60,580 bases of DNA from Acidobacteriota bacterium (lineage in GTDB: Bacteria > Acidobacteriota > Blastocatellia > Pyrinomonadales > Pyrinomonadaceae), in NCBI GenBank assembly GCA_019639235.1, contig JAHBSG010000023.1:1-60580 (forward strand), read 5' to 3'. A program made the position numbers and the translations under genes. Shown in pieces: positions 1 to 9,188 of the stretch (within the stretch, counting starts at the first letter, position 1; each line of letters opens with the position of its first letter). A model generated the notes under the pieces. The model saw only the letters and a program-made list of their open reading frames with translations. It was not told where the DNA came from and did not search any database.

Positions 1-35
1 AAGCAAGGGCTTAACATCCGATGCGGCCCGCCTGA

Positions 36-247
36 GTCGTCGAAGACGACGCGATTGATGTAGCCCACATCGTGAGATGTGGGACACGGCCAGATCAAAG
101 CCCGAACCGTCGAAGACGGCGGTATTTGCGCTGGAGATCTCGAACCACGAAACAAGAAAAGAAGAAAGCCGGGAGCTTGTCTGTGGATCTCGTCTGTGTC
201 TTCTGTGGTCTCCGGAATAACAGACGCATGACCACAGAAAGCACAGA
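36..247. repeat. Intergenic palindromes at the left edge
   Basis: Positions 1-516 hold no gene I can support. A GTCGAAGAC-type palindrome occurs at 36-51 and a related copy near 106-123. A perfect 8-bp hairpin lies at 64-83 (CCCACATC, GTGA, GATGTGGG). Near-complementary CTGTG/CACAG-rich arms lie at 194-210 and 231-247. The CTGTGGT/ACCACAG words recur at 14003-14060 and 51979-52005, so this is a dispersed family. A short stretch around 427-470 reads like an RHS repeat (VYNALGQLGAKYST), a relic of a further cassette upstream. Confidence 0.6.
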
Positions 248-588
248 CCGAATCCGCACAGAAATATCGGCGGCGGAGCCGCACTCTCGTTTTGCACACC
301 GCCGGAAAAGCAGAGCCTTTCCGCACATCGATCGGCAAGCCGCGAGAGCAGGCGGGCGACCTGATCTCTGCCCGTGGCTCCTCCTGCACTACACCAATTT
401 GGTGACGCATTTCCCAGCCGGGCGGTCTATAATGCCCTCGGGCAACTTGGGGCGAAGTACTCGACTCAAACAAATACTCGACCGCAGATCTGTTCTTTGA
501 CAACCTATCAACGTAAAACCCGGCGGGCAACACCGTCCGCGACCCGCAGGGCCGACGCTTTACGTATGACGGCGAGAACAAGCAGGTA

Positions 589-1794
589 ATGGTGGAAACG
601 CTTGACCTGAACGGCAACCCGGTCGCGACAGTCGGCGAGTACGTTTACGACGGAGACGGCAAGCGGGTGAAGAAGCACGTGCCATCGACCGGCGAGGTGA
701 CGGTATTCGTCTATGACGCCGGCGGAAAACTCATCGGCGAGTACTCAACCGTCGCCGCCCCCCAGTCGCCAAAAGTCAGCTACACCACCGCCGACCACCT
801 CGGCAGCCCGCGTATCCTCACCGATGAAAACGGCACAACCATCTCCCGCCGCGACTTCATGCCCTACGGCGAAGAAATCATGACGCCCGAACGCCACCCA
901 AATCTCAGTTACACCGCCGACGACCTGCGGCGAAAATTCACCACTTACGAACGCGACGGCGAAACTGATTCGGATTATGCAAAGAACCGTCAAACCGATT
1001 TCAGTCGAGGCAGATTTACCTCTCCTGATCCCTATAAAATCGTTGCTGAAGTAAAGGTCGAACGGAACAAAGAAAGAGCCGATGAAATGCTCAGAGCATA
1101 TATTTCTCATCCTCAAAAATGGAACCAATACCCCTATACAATAAATAACCCGTTGAGATACACAGATCCAACTGGTGAGGAAATCTGGTTACGGGGAACG
1201 AAGGAAGAGATAGCGGAAGCGCTAAAGTTGGTGAAGGAAATATTAGGCAATGAAAGATTCGAATATGTTAACCAATTCGACCACAATGGCGAAGATGGAT
1301 ACGCTTTAGTGCTCAATATCGATGCTAAACATGTCGAGGCATTTTCCAAGATCGGTGACGATATTCACAATAAGACACTCAGCGAAGGAATGGCTCAGAT
1401 CCTATCAAGTTCGAGTGTCTTGGAGATAAGGATGGATGGGAACGCTGTGAATATGGCGGGTAAGCTTGTTGACGTAGACAGGCTGAGGGAGAATCCGATG
1501 GAACCGGAAGCGGATGCCGGTTACGTTGGATATTCCTACAACATCAATAGACACGCACAAGCTGTAATTGGACCCAATACTCCTGAGAAAGCGAATAAAA
1601 TCGATTCGGCGCTAGCCATGAAAGGTCGGGGTTTAGCCCAAGATGGAACGGCCCTGACCCATACAAAGGCAACTGCCCTAGCACACGAAATCGGCCATCA
1701 TTGGAAACAGCGAAATGGGACTGACGGGTCGGTGGCGTTTGAGAACGCGGTAAGGTCGAGGACTAGTCAGCGGTTAAGGAGGGCTCATAACTAA
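589..1794 (+). CDS. Truncated RHS cassette with C-terminal HEIGHH metallopeptidase-like tip
   Basis: This is a 401-residue RHS-family fragment. The open frame actually begins at 517, just after a TAA, and reads NPAGNTVRDPQGRRFTYDGENKQ, so the conserved N-terminal repeat region has been lost and the ATG at 589 is only the first available start. Residues 1-150 carry YVYDGDGKRVKKH, ADHLGSPR and DFMPYGEE core motifs. NPLRYTDPTGEE near residue 190 marks the usual junction to a variable tip. The tip, about 200 residues, ends with HEIGHHW (H366, E367, H370), a zincin HExxH motif like those of M91-type effectors. I infer a polymorphic toxin tip. Whether a protein is made from this truncated form is unclear. 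The exported protein that follows starts one base after its stop. Confidence 0.75.
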   Translation: MVETLDLNGNPVATVGEYVYDGDGKRVKKHVPSTGEVTVFVYDAGGKLIGEYSTVAAPQSPKVSYTTADHLGSPRILTDENGTTISRRDFMPYGEEIMTPERHPNLSYTADDLRRKFTTYERDGETDSDYAKNRQTDFSRGRFTSPDPYKIVAEVKVERNKERADEMLRAYISHPQKWNQYPYTINNPLRYTDPTGEEIWLRGTKEEIAEALKLVKEILGNERFEYVNQFDHNGEDGYALVLNIDAKHVEAFSKIGDDIHNKTLSEGMAQILSSSSVLEIRMDGNAVNMAGKLVDVDRLRENPMEPEADAGYVGYSYNINRHAQAVIGPNTPEKANKIDSALAMKGRGLAQDGTALTHTKATALAHEIGHHWKQRNGTDGSVAFENAVRSRTSQRLRRAHN

Positions 1795-1795
1795 G

Positions 1796-2857
1796 ATGAA
1801 ATGTATTCTGGCTATTCTCATTTTTGTGCTTCTTGCAATGTCCATGAGCGGCTGCAATTGCGCTTCCTCAAATAACCATGGGACCAAGGTTGTAGGAAGT
1901 TGGAAGCTGCTGTCGAAGGAGATCGGAATCATTCCCGGGCCGGTTTCAGTCGAAACGGACCTAATTTTCTTTGACGAAAATGAGGGGATAGCGACTAATA
2001 TTTTTCAAGTTAGTCGTACCGTGGATGGTGGAAAAGAATGGATACGTGGTCATGACTTTTACCCGCAGGATATTACAGTCTCTTTATTCATTCTTGCTGA
2101 GGATCAAAGCGTGTTGGGGGTGGGCTGGAAACACCTGGATGAAGAGAGGCGCGCTCCCGCAGTAGTGCATTCGAATGACAGAGGGAAAACTTGGACCCAA
2201 TTGGAGATCGACTTCGGAGATGAAAAGAAACTTACTAACGGGTCGATAAGTTTCGTGGACATTTGTTTTGAATCACCTGATATAGCATGGCTAGCAAGTG
2301 ATGTAGGGCTCGTAGAAATCTCGTTGCATGAGCAAGCTATTAGAATCGAGAAAGTTCTTCGTACCGAGGAAAAATTATTCAGTGTGTCCTGCTCCAGCAC
2401 GGGGCCGCGTGTCGTTGTCGTTGGAAAAGGGGCGGTGTATCGGTACGGCGATCAAGGGGTATCAAGATTATATCCTCCGTCCGACTTTACATATTCAAGA
2501 GTCAGGCAAATCGACAACGACATTTGGTTGTTAGGATGGAAGAGGCTCCATTCGAACAGTAACTCCGTTGATACGGGTGAGTCGGGTATAATTCTCTTCA
2601 GTGGCGACGGAGGCTCAACGTGGGAGAACAGAACTCCCAAAGAAATTCGTTTCTTCAGCGATATTGAATTCCGCAAGGGAAAGGGTTGGCTGACAGGAAG
2701 TGATGGAAGTCTTTTCTACTCAGATGACAATGGGAAATCGTGGCATCATGTACCGGTTCCCTCTACGCATGATCTTTACAGTATCTTTTATCTCAATGAG
2801 CAGAATATTTGGATAAGCGGTCTCAACGGCACGATCCTGAAATATGGTGTTGACTAA
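1796..2857 (+). CDS. Lipoprotein with BNR/Ycf48-like beta-propeller, possible immunity partner
   Basis: A 353-residue protein starting one base after the RHS tip stop. The N-terminus is a lipoprotein signal (MKCILAILIFVLLAMSMSGC, lipobox Cys20). Repeated DxGKTW-type motifs (DRGKTWTQLE, DGGSTWENRT, DNGKSWHHVP) are Asp-box/BNR repeats found in sialidase-like and Ycf48-like seven-bladed propellers. No catalytic residues were recognised. Its position directly behind a toxin tip suggests it protects against that tip or binds it at the envelope, but this rests only on gene order. Base composition is AT-richer than the housekeeping genes, consistent with horizontal transfer. Confidence 0.7.
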   Translation: MKCILAILIFVLLAMSMSGCNCASSNNHGTKVVGSWKLLSKEIGIIPGPVSVETDLIFFDENEGIATNIFQVSRTVDGGKEWIRGHDFYPQDITVSLFILAEDQSVLGVGWKHLDEERRAPAVVHSNDRGKTWTQLEIDFGDEKKLTNGSISFVDICFESPDIAWLASDVGLVEISLHEQAIRIEKVLRTEEKLFSVSCSSTGPRVVVVGKGAVYRYGDQGVSRLYPPSDFTYSRVRQIDNDIWLLGWKRLHSNSNSVDTGESGIILFSGDGGSTWENRTPKEIRFFSDIEFRKGKGWLTGSDGSLFYSDDNGKSWHHVPVPSTHDLYSIFYLNEQNIWISGLNGTILKYGVD

Positions 2858-2921
2858 AAGCGCTTGATTAAGTCGCGGAACTATTGCTTGGCTCAACGAC
2901 ACAAGAACAATGGGGTCAGGC

Positions 2922-3030
2922 CTACGATTTTGCGATTCTCGCGTTGTAGCACCGCTCATGAACTTGCGTGATCAGTTCCTGCATTTCCTTATCGGCCCTT
3001 GTTCGCCTAACAGCCGAGTCGTAAGGGCGG
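2922..3030 (-). pseudogene. Possible C-terminal remnant of a REP-associated transposase-like gene
   Basis: Between the two RHS cassettes the minus strand reads YDSAVRRTRADKEMQELI and continues about 15 residues to a TAG at 2922. It is followed by a GGCCTGACCCCATTG context of the kind often seen after REP-associated (RAYT) transposases. The reading runs out where RHS sequence resumes. It is a small scar, and assignment to a transposase is tentative. It may mark the event that brought in or cut the next RHS cassette. Confidence 0.3.
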
Positions 3031-3078
3031 CTGACGGTTGAGAGCGATCTGGTCTTTGATCAGAAGTATGGCTATGAC

Positions 3079-4560
3079 ATGCTGAACCGGATCACTTCGG
3101 CGGAGGAGAAGACGGGAGCGGCGGTGAACTGGAACCAGACTTATACGTTCGACCGCTATGGCAACCGGAACTTTAACGAGAGCCTGACGACGACGTTGCC
3201 CAAGGGTTGTGTGGATGGCAGCACGATGGTCGTTTGCGAGGCGGATAAGAAGATGTTCAACCCCGATCTAAACGCCTCGGACAACCGAATGGCCGCGGGC
3301 CAGGGCTGGGCTTATGACGCTGCCGGAAATGTCATCGCCGACCCGCAGGGCCGCTCGTTCATCTACGACGCTGAGAACAAGCAGGTCGAGGTCGAGAACT
3401 CGCTCGAACAAAGCATCGGCAGCTATTGGTTCGACGGCGACGGCAAACGCATCAAGAAAGAAGGCCTAGCCCCCAACGGCCAACCCGAACTTACCGTCTT
3501 TGTTTACAACGCCGGCGGCACTTTGATCGGCGAATACTCGACCGCCATCGAGACCGCCGCCCCGAAGGTCCAATACCTCACCGCCGACCACCTCGGCTCA
3601 CCCAGAATAAACACCGACCAGAACGGCACAGTCACCTCCCGCACCGACTTCATGCCATACGGCGAAGAGATCACCGCCCTCGGGAACCGAACAGCAAACG
3701 AGAACTACGTCTCCGACAGTGTTCGGCAGGGATTCATAGGGTATGAGAGCGATAATGAAACCGGGCTGGAGTTCGCGCAGGCGAGAATGTACGGAAGCAA
3801 ACATGGAAGATTTACCGGTTTCGATCCTGTTTTTGTTACTCTTGAGAGACTCGTCGATCCCCAACGCCTGCATTTATACGTCTATTCCCGGAACAGTCCG
3901 CTCAAATATAAGGATCCGGACGGCAGAGATGTCGTAATTGCCGGAACGGATGAGGAAAAAGCCCGAAAGGAGTACGAACTTTTCTTAATGGGTTTAGATC
4001 CAAAAGATAGGAAAAAAGTAAACTTCTTTGTCGGGGATGGCAAAAATGGTTATAAAAAAGGCGCTTTCTACATTTTGGTCGATGAAACGCATAAGAGCAT
4101 GTCGGAAAATTTCTCTGCCTTGCAAAAAGCTGCAAATAACCGCGATGACATAGTAAAAGCGACTGTTCTGAAAAATGGAGATTCCTATTCGATTTCCTCT
4201 TATTATTTGGAAGAGAATAAAGAAGTTCTCGGGACTCACACAGGCGAATTTCAGAACGACTTTGGCGGTTACACTCTTTTTCAATTAAGGGATGGCGATA
4301 CTAGCTCTATGTACTCGACGGGTCCGTATACGGAAATGCTCATAAGTCGTGAGCAGTCTGACACCCTAATCGCAGAAACTTTTTTTCATGAGCTACGGGC
4401 GCACGTACTGCTCGGGGATTATGGACGATCTATTGGAAAAGGAAATCATTCACCATCTTGTGCTGAGAATTCGGCCAAATGTTCGCCGACAAATGCAGCT
4501 GATAAGGAAGGGCGCAAAGCAGAGGAGGAGGCACGAAAAAATGCAAGAAAGAAGAACTAA
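3079..4560 (+). CDS. Truncated RHS cassette with HELRAH-containing C-terminal tip
   Basis: A 493-residue RHS fragment. The frame is already RHS-like from about 3025 (LTVESDLVFDQKYGYD) with a TAA just upstream, so the gene is 5'-truncated. Core motifs include YDAENKQVEVENS, FDGDGKRIKK, ADHLGSPRINTD and DFMPYGEE; the junction SPLKYKDPDGRD lies near residue 275. The tip differs from that of the first cassette. Near its end it has FFHELRAH (H437, E438, H442) followed by GKGNHSPS, resembling a metallopeptidase-like site with an HExxxH spacing rather than HExxH. Toxin function is inferred from architecture. The last 20 bases overlap the next gene, which suggests translational coupling. Confidence 0.75.
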   Translation: MLNRITSAEEKTGAAVNWNQTYTFDRYGNRNFNESLTTTLPKGCVDGSTMVVCEADKKMFNPDLNASDNRMAAGQGWAYDAAGNVIADPQGRSFIYDAENKQVEVENSLEQSIGSYWFDGDGKRIKKEGLAPNGQPELTVFVYNAGGTLIGEYSTAIETAAPKVQYLTADHLGSPRINTDQNGTVTSRTDFMPYGEEITALGNRTANENYVSDSVRQGFIGYESDNETGLEFAQARMYGSKHGRFTGFDPVFVTLERLVDPQRLHLYVYSRNSPLKYKDPDGRDVVIAGTDEEKARKEYELFLMGLDPKDRKKVNFFVGDGKNGYKKGAFYILVDETHKSMSENFSALQKAANNRDDIVKATVLKNGDSYSISSYYLEENKEVLGTHTGEFQNDFGGYTLFQLRDGDTSSMYSTGPYTEMLISREQSDTLIAETFFHELRAHVLLGDYGRSIGKGNHSPSCAENSAKCSPTNAADKEGRKAEEEARKNARKKN

Positions 4561-5029
4561 ACATTTGGCTCAGATTTTTGTTTCAGTAACAATATTGGTC
4601 TTTACTTTCGTGTTAATGTTAAATGGTCTAGCGGTTCGAGTGAGCGGACAAGATATAGAAAAACCGCCGAAGAATAGTTGTTCGATACCGTCGGATGCGG
4701 TCCGCAATCAAGATGGCAAGTTGAAGTTTTTCACATCCGAACAACTATTGGCCCGCGTTCGAAAGCGCGAGACTATTAAGCGGCCGTCGAACCTAAAGGA
4801 GAATAACATGTTTGGTGTCGTCGTCGTAAATGTGGTCGTTGACAAGAGGGGACGACTGTCATGTATTAAGCCGTTTGAAGGCAATCCTTTCGCCCAATTC
4901 GCTGTGGCTCGATCGTTGCGCAAGTGGGTTTTCAAAGAACATCGCAACGGTGACGTTATAAGATCAATGGTCGGGGTTTTGGAAATCCCTTATGACTTTC
5001 GCAATAGTCGGCCAATTTCAAAACCGTAA
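4541..5029 (+). CDS. Exported TonB C-terminal-like protein, possible immunity partner
   Basis: A 162-residue protein. I chose ATG 4541 because AGAGGAGGAG at 4521-4530 is a good ribosome-binding site 10 bases upstream. The frame is open from 4388, but that part is antisense-like in composition. Residues 9-32 form a signal or anchor segment. The C-terminal half (FGVVVVNVVVDKRGRLS ... ARSLRKWVFKE) resembles the TonB C-terminal fold of energy transducers and their degenerate relatives. It lacks a proline-rich linker, so it is unlikely to be a working TonB. It overlaps the RHS tip by 20 bases, the usual layout of a toxin and its partner. Confidence 0.6.
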   Translation: MQERRTKHLAQIFVSVTILVFTFVLMLNGLAVRVSGQDIEKPPKNSCSIPSDAVRNQDGKLKFFTSEQLLARVRKRETIKRPSNLKENNMFGVVVVNVVVDKRGRLSCIKPFEGNPFAQFAVARSLRKWVFKEHRNGDVIRSMVGVLEIPYDFRNSRPISKP

Positions 5030-5038
5030 TTAAAGTAT

Positions 5039-5252
5039 TACGACGCGGAGAACAAGCAGGTCCTCGTCAGTGATCAGTGGTCGGTGGTCAGTGGTCAGTG
5101 GTCAGTACGTTTTTGACGGCGACGGCAAGCGGGTGAAGAAGCACGTCCCCTCGACCGGCGAGTTGACGGTCTTCGTCTACAATGCCGGCGGAACCCGCCC
5201 GCACCGCAAGCCGGCTAAAGCCGGGACAGCCCGAATGCGGAATTCGGAATGA
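5039..5252 (+). pseudogene. Third RHS core fragment, frame-disrupted
   Basis: The sequence from 5039 reads YDAENKQVLV, the same segment found in the other two cassettes. It then runs into a run of GTGGTCA heptamers (5070-5106), after which YVFDGDGKRVKKHVPSTG resumes in a different frame (GTG at 5070). RHS similarity ends near 5200 with VYNAGG and gives way to repeat DNA. It is a dead fragment and shows a simple heptamer repeat inserted into an RHS reading frame. Confidence 0.75.
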
Positions 5253-5470
5253 TGAATGCGGAATCTGGGCAATAGAGGGAACTCAGAACGGGGACTCTGC
5301 ATTCATAGTTCATCGTTCATCATTCATCATTTATCATTCCAAGAGACACCCTCCCTACTGGTCGGGTTTCCGCCTGTGAAGTTAAGGCGCGGATAAAAAT
5401 TAGCTCGGATGAACCGCCCTTGCTTACGCGCGGGCTTGTGCAGGATACGCCCTTGCTGACGCGCGGGCTA
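5225..5470. repeat. Cluster of intergenic palindromes and short direct repeats
   Basis: GGAATGATGAATGCGGAAT near 5247 is inverted relative to CATTCATCATTTATCATTCC at 5321-5340. CCCTCCCTACTGGTCGGG near 5350 is repeated as CCCTCCCTAACGGTCGGG near 5483. GCCCTTGCTKACGCGCGGGCT occurs twice, near 5418 and 5450. No coding potential was recognised here. Several unrelated families are packed together, which suggests a preferred landing zone. Confidence 0.7.
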
Positions 5471-5564
5471 CTGCAATGGAGCCCTCCCTAACGGTCGGGA
5501 TGCTGACACGGCGGCCTTCAGCACTGCGATTCCGAATTCAACGATCGGGATCTAACAATATCCC

Positions 5565-5790
5565 GCTCCTACGGAGCTCTTTTTCGTATGTCAGCATCGC
5601 GTCTATAAACATCACGCTCCTACGGAGCTTCAGTTCGCGCCTCAGGCATGGAATCTATAAACACTAAGCTCCTAACGGAGCTTCAATTCGCGCGTCAGGC
5701 ATCGTGTCCATAAACATTACGCTCCTACGGAGCTTGAATGCGCACGTCAGCATCGTGTCTATAAACATTACGCTCCTGACGGAGCTTGCA
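5565..5790. repeat. Five-unit tandem repeat with 51-53 base period
   Basis: Units start with the palindrome GCTCCTACGGAGCTT at 5565, 5616, 5668, 5721 and 5772. Between them lies a semi-conserved GCGCGTCAGCATCGTGTCTATAAACATTAC. Spacers are similar to one another rather than unique, so this is not a CRISPR array. The array ends only about 15 bases before the truB stop codon. Confidence 0.85.
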
Positions 5791-5801
5791 CGCCCATGCT
5801 T

Positions 5802-6722
5802 CTAATTTCCGGCTAGGACGAGGGTTGGCTGGATGGTGTTTTCGGTGGGGTTGAAGGTGCCGATGGCGAGGAGTTCGCCGGATTCGCTAAGCATTTTTAC
5901 GCGCTGGCCTTCGGTGAAAGTCTCGGATGAAACTCGGGTCGAGAGGCCATTGAGCGTTTGGGCGACGCGGCCTTCGCGGACGGTGAATTCGGGCATATCG
6001 CCAAGCGCTTCGGTCAACGGCAGGAGGAAAGGCGAGGGGTCATCTGCCCTTACGAGGTCGTCGAGCGTGACTGCGGTTTCTATTCTAAACTTGCCCGCGG
6101 CGGTCCGCCGAAGCTCTTCGAGATGGGCACCGGTTCCGAGTTCGCGGCCGATGTCTTCGGCGAGCGTGCGGATATAGGTGCCCGCCGAGCAGCGTACCTG
6201 AAAGCGAAGGTGGAATGTTCCCTCTTCGGGCTTGGCCGGAACGCGATCCTGCGAAAGGTCGAGCTTATAGATCGTAACGTCGGCCGGTTCGCGCTCGACC
6301 TCTTTGCCCTCGCGGGCGAGTTCGTAGAGCTTTCGGCCGCCGATCTTTTTTGCCGAATACATCGGCGGCACCTGCTTTATCTCGCCCATGAACTTTCCGA
6401 TGGTTTCGATCAGGGCATCGGGCGTGACGGCGAGGTCGGCACGCGGCTCGGTGGCGCGCCGCTCGCCGGTGCGGTCGCCGGTCTCCGTTTCATAGCCAAA
6501 GGTCACGAGCGCGTCGTATTCTTTTTCATCCTTATCAAGAAACTGGGCGAGCCGCGTCGCCCGGCCGACCAGCATAACGAGCACGCCGGTCGCGAAGGGG
6601 TCGAGCGTGCCGGTGTGGCCGATCTTTCGGGTCTTGAGTATCCGCCGGAGCCGTGCAACGACGTCGTGGGAGGTCATTCCCGCGGGTTTATCGATGACAA
6701 GTATGCCGTCCATTTCCATCAT
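5802..6722 (-). CDS. truB: tRNA pseudouridine(55) synthase TruB
   Basis: This enzyme makes pseudouridine-55 in the T-loop of tRNAs in the cytoplasm. The sequence shows DGILVIDKPAGMTSHDVV at the N-terminus and GHTGTLDPFATGVL with the catalytic Asp near residue 40. KKIGGRKLYELAREG and the RCSAGTYIRTLAEDIG motif typical of the family follow. The length of about 306 residues is normal. The frame is open ten codons further upstream, but the conserved block begins right after Met at 6722/6713, so I start at 6722. A PUA-like C-terminal region follows the catalytic domain. The gene is divergent from recX. Confidence 0.95.
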   Translation of the reverse strand: MMEMDGILVIDKPAGMTSHDVVARLRRILKTRKIGHTGTLDPFATGVLVMLVGRATRLAQFLDKDEKEYDALVTFGYETETGDRTGERRATEPRADLAVTPDALIETIGKFMGEIKQVPPMYSAKKIGGRKLYELAREGKEVEREPADVTIYKLDLSQDRVPAKPEEGTFHLRFQVRCSAGTYIRTLAEDIGRELGTGAHLEELRRTAAGKFRIETAVTLDDLVRADDPSPFLLPLTEALGDMPEFTVREGRVAQTLNGLSTRVSSETFTEGQRVKMLSESGELLAIGTFNPTENTIQPTLVLAGN

Positions 6723-6810
6723 TCTAACCGAAAAGGCGCGCTCGTGCCGCACGGGTTAATTACGTTGGCGGGCTGAGCTTTTTGCCGAGCGGAGTGTAAA
6801 ATCCGAGCCT

Positions 6811-7353
6811 GTGCGACGAAGGCGAACCGAGATAAACGACGAGGACCGCGTTATTCGCGATCCGGCCCGCTCGCGCGAGCGGACGATGAACCGAGCCGTA
6901 AAGCTGCTCGCCGCCAAGCCGCGGTCGGTCAAGGAGCTTCGCGGGCGGCTGCTTGAAAAGGTGTGGACGAATGAGGAGATCGTCGATGCGGTCATCGCCA
7001 AGCTTACGGAATACGAATACCTTGACGACGAGCGGTTTGCCCACGACACGGCGGCCGCCAAGCTCCGGCAGAAGCCGCAGGGCCGGCGGCGGCTTGAGCA
7101 GGCGATGTCGCGGAAACAGCTTGACCGCGAGACGGTCGCTTCCGCTATCGATGCAGCTTATGAAAAGCACCCTGAAAGCGAGCTGATCGACCTCGCGATC
7201 GCAAAGCGGCTGCGGATAAAGGGCCGTCCCGAGAGCCGCGAGGAGCTGAAGAAATTTTACGACCACCTGATGCGGCAGGGCTTTGGCTACGGCCTGATCC
7301 GCGAAAAGCTGAGCCAACTCCCCGATGCCCCGCCGACGGATGCCGACGAATGA
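6811..7353 (+). CDS. recX: Regulatory protein RecX
   Basis: A 180-residue RecX, a modulator that binds RecA filaments and limits recombination and SOS activity. It shows the repeated three-helix pattern: AVKLLAAKPRSVKELRGRL, EYLDDERFAHD, and a distal RQGFGYGLIREKL. The start is a GTG at 6811. A TGTAAAAT box ends 8 bases before it and there is no clear Shine-Dalgarno, suggesting a very short leader. recA is not in the window. The acidic, Pro-rich C-terminus is variable in the family. Confidence 0.9.
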   Translation: MRRRRTEINDEDRVIRDPARSRERTMNRAVKLLAAKPRSVKELRGRLLEKVWTNEEIVDAVIAKLTEYEYLDDERFAHDTAAAKLRQKPQGRRRLEQAMSRKQLDRETVASAIDAAYEKHPESELIDLAIAKRLRIKGRPESREELKKFYDHLMRQGFGYGLIREKLSQLPDAPPTDADE

Positions 7354-7504
7354 AAGGCAAAATTCAGTTTGCCTGATGCCAAAAATTAGCCCGCCCGGAA
7401 ATTTTTCTGAATCCGTTCCCTGCCGAAAACCGAAAACCTCCCCAGAAGGAAATTATCCTTTCGATAAAATTTCGAAAATCTTTAGAACGATCAAGGGAGA
7501 AGTT

Positions 7505-8032
7505 ATGAAAAAGGTACTTTTTGCAGTTTTCGCATTCGTAATGGCGATCGGTGTCGCCAATGTTTCGGCCCAGATGAAGAACGACAAGGACATCGTCGAT
7601 ACGGCGGTGGCAACCGATTCGCTCTCAACGCTGGTAACGGCAGTCAAGGCTGCTGACCTCGTCGCCACGCTCAAGAGCGCAGGCCCGTTCACCGTGTTTG
7701 CTCCGACCAACGACGCTTTCGGCAAGGTGCCGCAGGCAACCCTTTCGTCGCTCCTCAAGCCGGAGAACAAGCAGGCTCTGACGGGTGTTCTTACATATCA
7801 CGTCGTTGCCGGCAAGCTTGATTCGAAGGCAGTCGCCAAGGCCATCAAAGACGGCAAGGGCAAGGCAGTTCTGACGACCGTTCAGGGCGGCAAGCTGACC
7901 GCAATGCTCGACGGCAAGAACGTTGTCCTCATGGACGAGAACGGCAATAAGTCAACGGTCGTGATGGTTGACGTCAAGACCTCGAACGGCGTTGTCCACG
8001 TCATCGACACGGTTGTTCTTCCGAAGATGTAG
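7505..8032 (+). CDS. Secreted fasciclin (FAS1) domain protein
   Basis: A 175-residue protein. ATG 7505 follows an AAGGGAGA ribosome-binding site and opens a signal peptide (MKKVLFAVFAFVMAIGVANV, cut after SAQ). The rest is one FAS1 domain: DIVDTAVATDSLSTLVTAV, the H1 motif GPFTVFAPTNDAF, LTYHVVAGKL, and the H2-like GVVHVIDTVVLP at the end. FAS1 proteins act in adhesion or as small extracytoplasmic proteins; a precise role cannot be read here. Monocistronic, with a terminator at 8184 downstream. Confidence 0.93.
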   Translation: MKKVLFAVFAFVMAIGVANVSAQMKNDKDIVDTAVATDSLSTLVTAVKAADLVATLKSAGPFTVFAPTNDAFGKVPQATLSSLLKPENKQALTGVLTYHVVAGKLDSKAVAKAIKDGKGKAVLTTVQGGKLTAMLDGKNVVLMDENGNKSTVVMVDVKTSNGVVHVIDTVVLPKM

Positions 8033-8183
8033 TTTAGCGTCCCGCCAAGGGTTCGCCGTACAAAACATGGCGGCGAGCCGGGCAAGGGCGAGAAGTTTCT
8101 CCAAAGTCCTCACCAGACCTTCGGGGGAGCGGTTCACAGGGGAGGAATGAACATTTTCTCCAGGTAGAAATACTCCTTATCAA

Positions 8184-8217
8184 GCCGGGCATCGGGGGGT
8201 GCCCGGCATTTTTGTTT
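8184..8217 (+). terminator. Rho-independent terminator before alaS-N
   Basis: GCCGGGCA at 8184-8191 pairs perfectly with TGCCCGGC at 8200-8207 around a G-rich loop, followed by ATTTTTGTTTTT. It insulates alaS-N from the upstream fasciclin gene. Confidence 0.9.
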
Positions 8218-8233
8218 TTGGCCGCCGGGCTTG

Positions 8234-8242
8234 TGCTAGAAT
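8234..8242 (+). promoter_or_regulatory. Candidate extended -10 promoter of alaS-N
   Basis: TGCTAGAAT is a TGn-extended -10 box nine bases before the ATG at 8252, right after the terminator. There is no Shine-Dalgarno between box and start, so the transcript would be leaderless or nearly so. Confidence 0.55.
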
Positions 8243-8251
8243 CTTTTCTTT

Positions 8252-9079
<828 letters not shown>

Positions 9080-9176
9080 AACGCAGGTCGAGCGGATCGG
9101 GCGGATAATGGCGGATCAGAAGGGAGATCCTCGATATCGTATTTGTCTTATCCGCAGCATCCGCCGGATCCGCGTT
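9080..9176. repeat. Long imperfect inverted repeat directly after the alaS-N stop codon
   Basis: The left arm (AACGC ... GCGGATCGGGCGGATAATGG) and the right arm, ending CCGCCGGATCCGCGTT, are near-complementary over about 27 bases with outer AACGC/GCGTT ends. The element begins at the very base after the TAG of alaS-N and ends 12 bases before the next gene. It could act as a terminator-like hairpin, but it looks like an inserted palindromic element built from GCGGAT words. Confidence 0.75.
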
Positions 9177-9188
9177 CAAAAACTTTAG

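Noticed and set aside
72..500. 142-codon open frame on the plus strand
   Set aside because: It spans palindromic repeats and has no recognisable protein sequence or ribosome-binding site.
5565..5790. CRISPR array
   Set aside because: The spacers resemble one another, the period varies by one or two bases, the repeated core is a short palindrome, and no cas gene is present.
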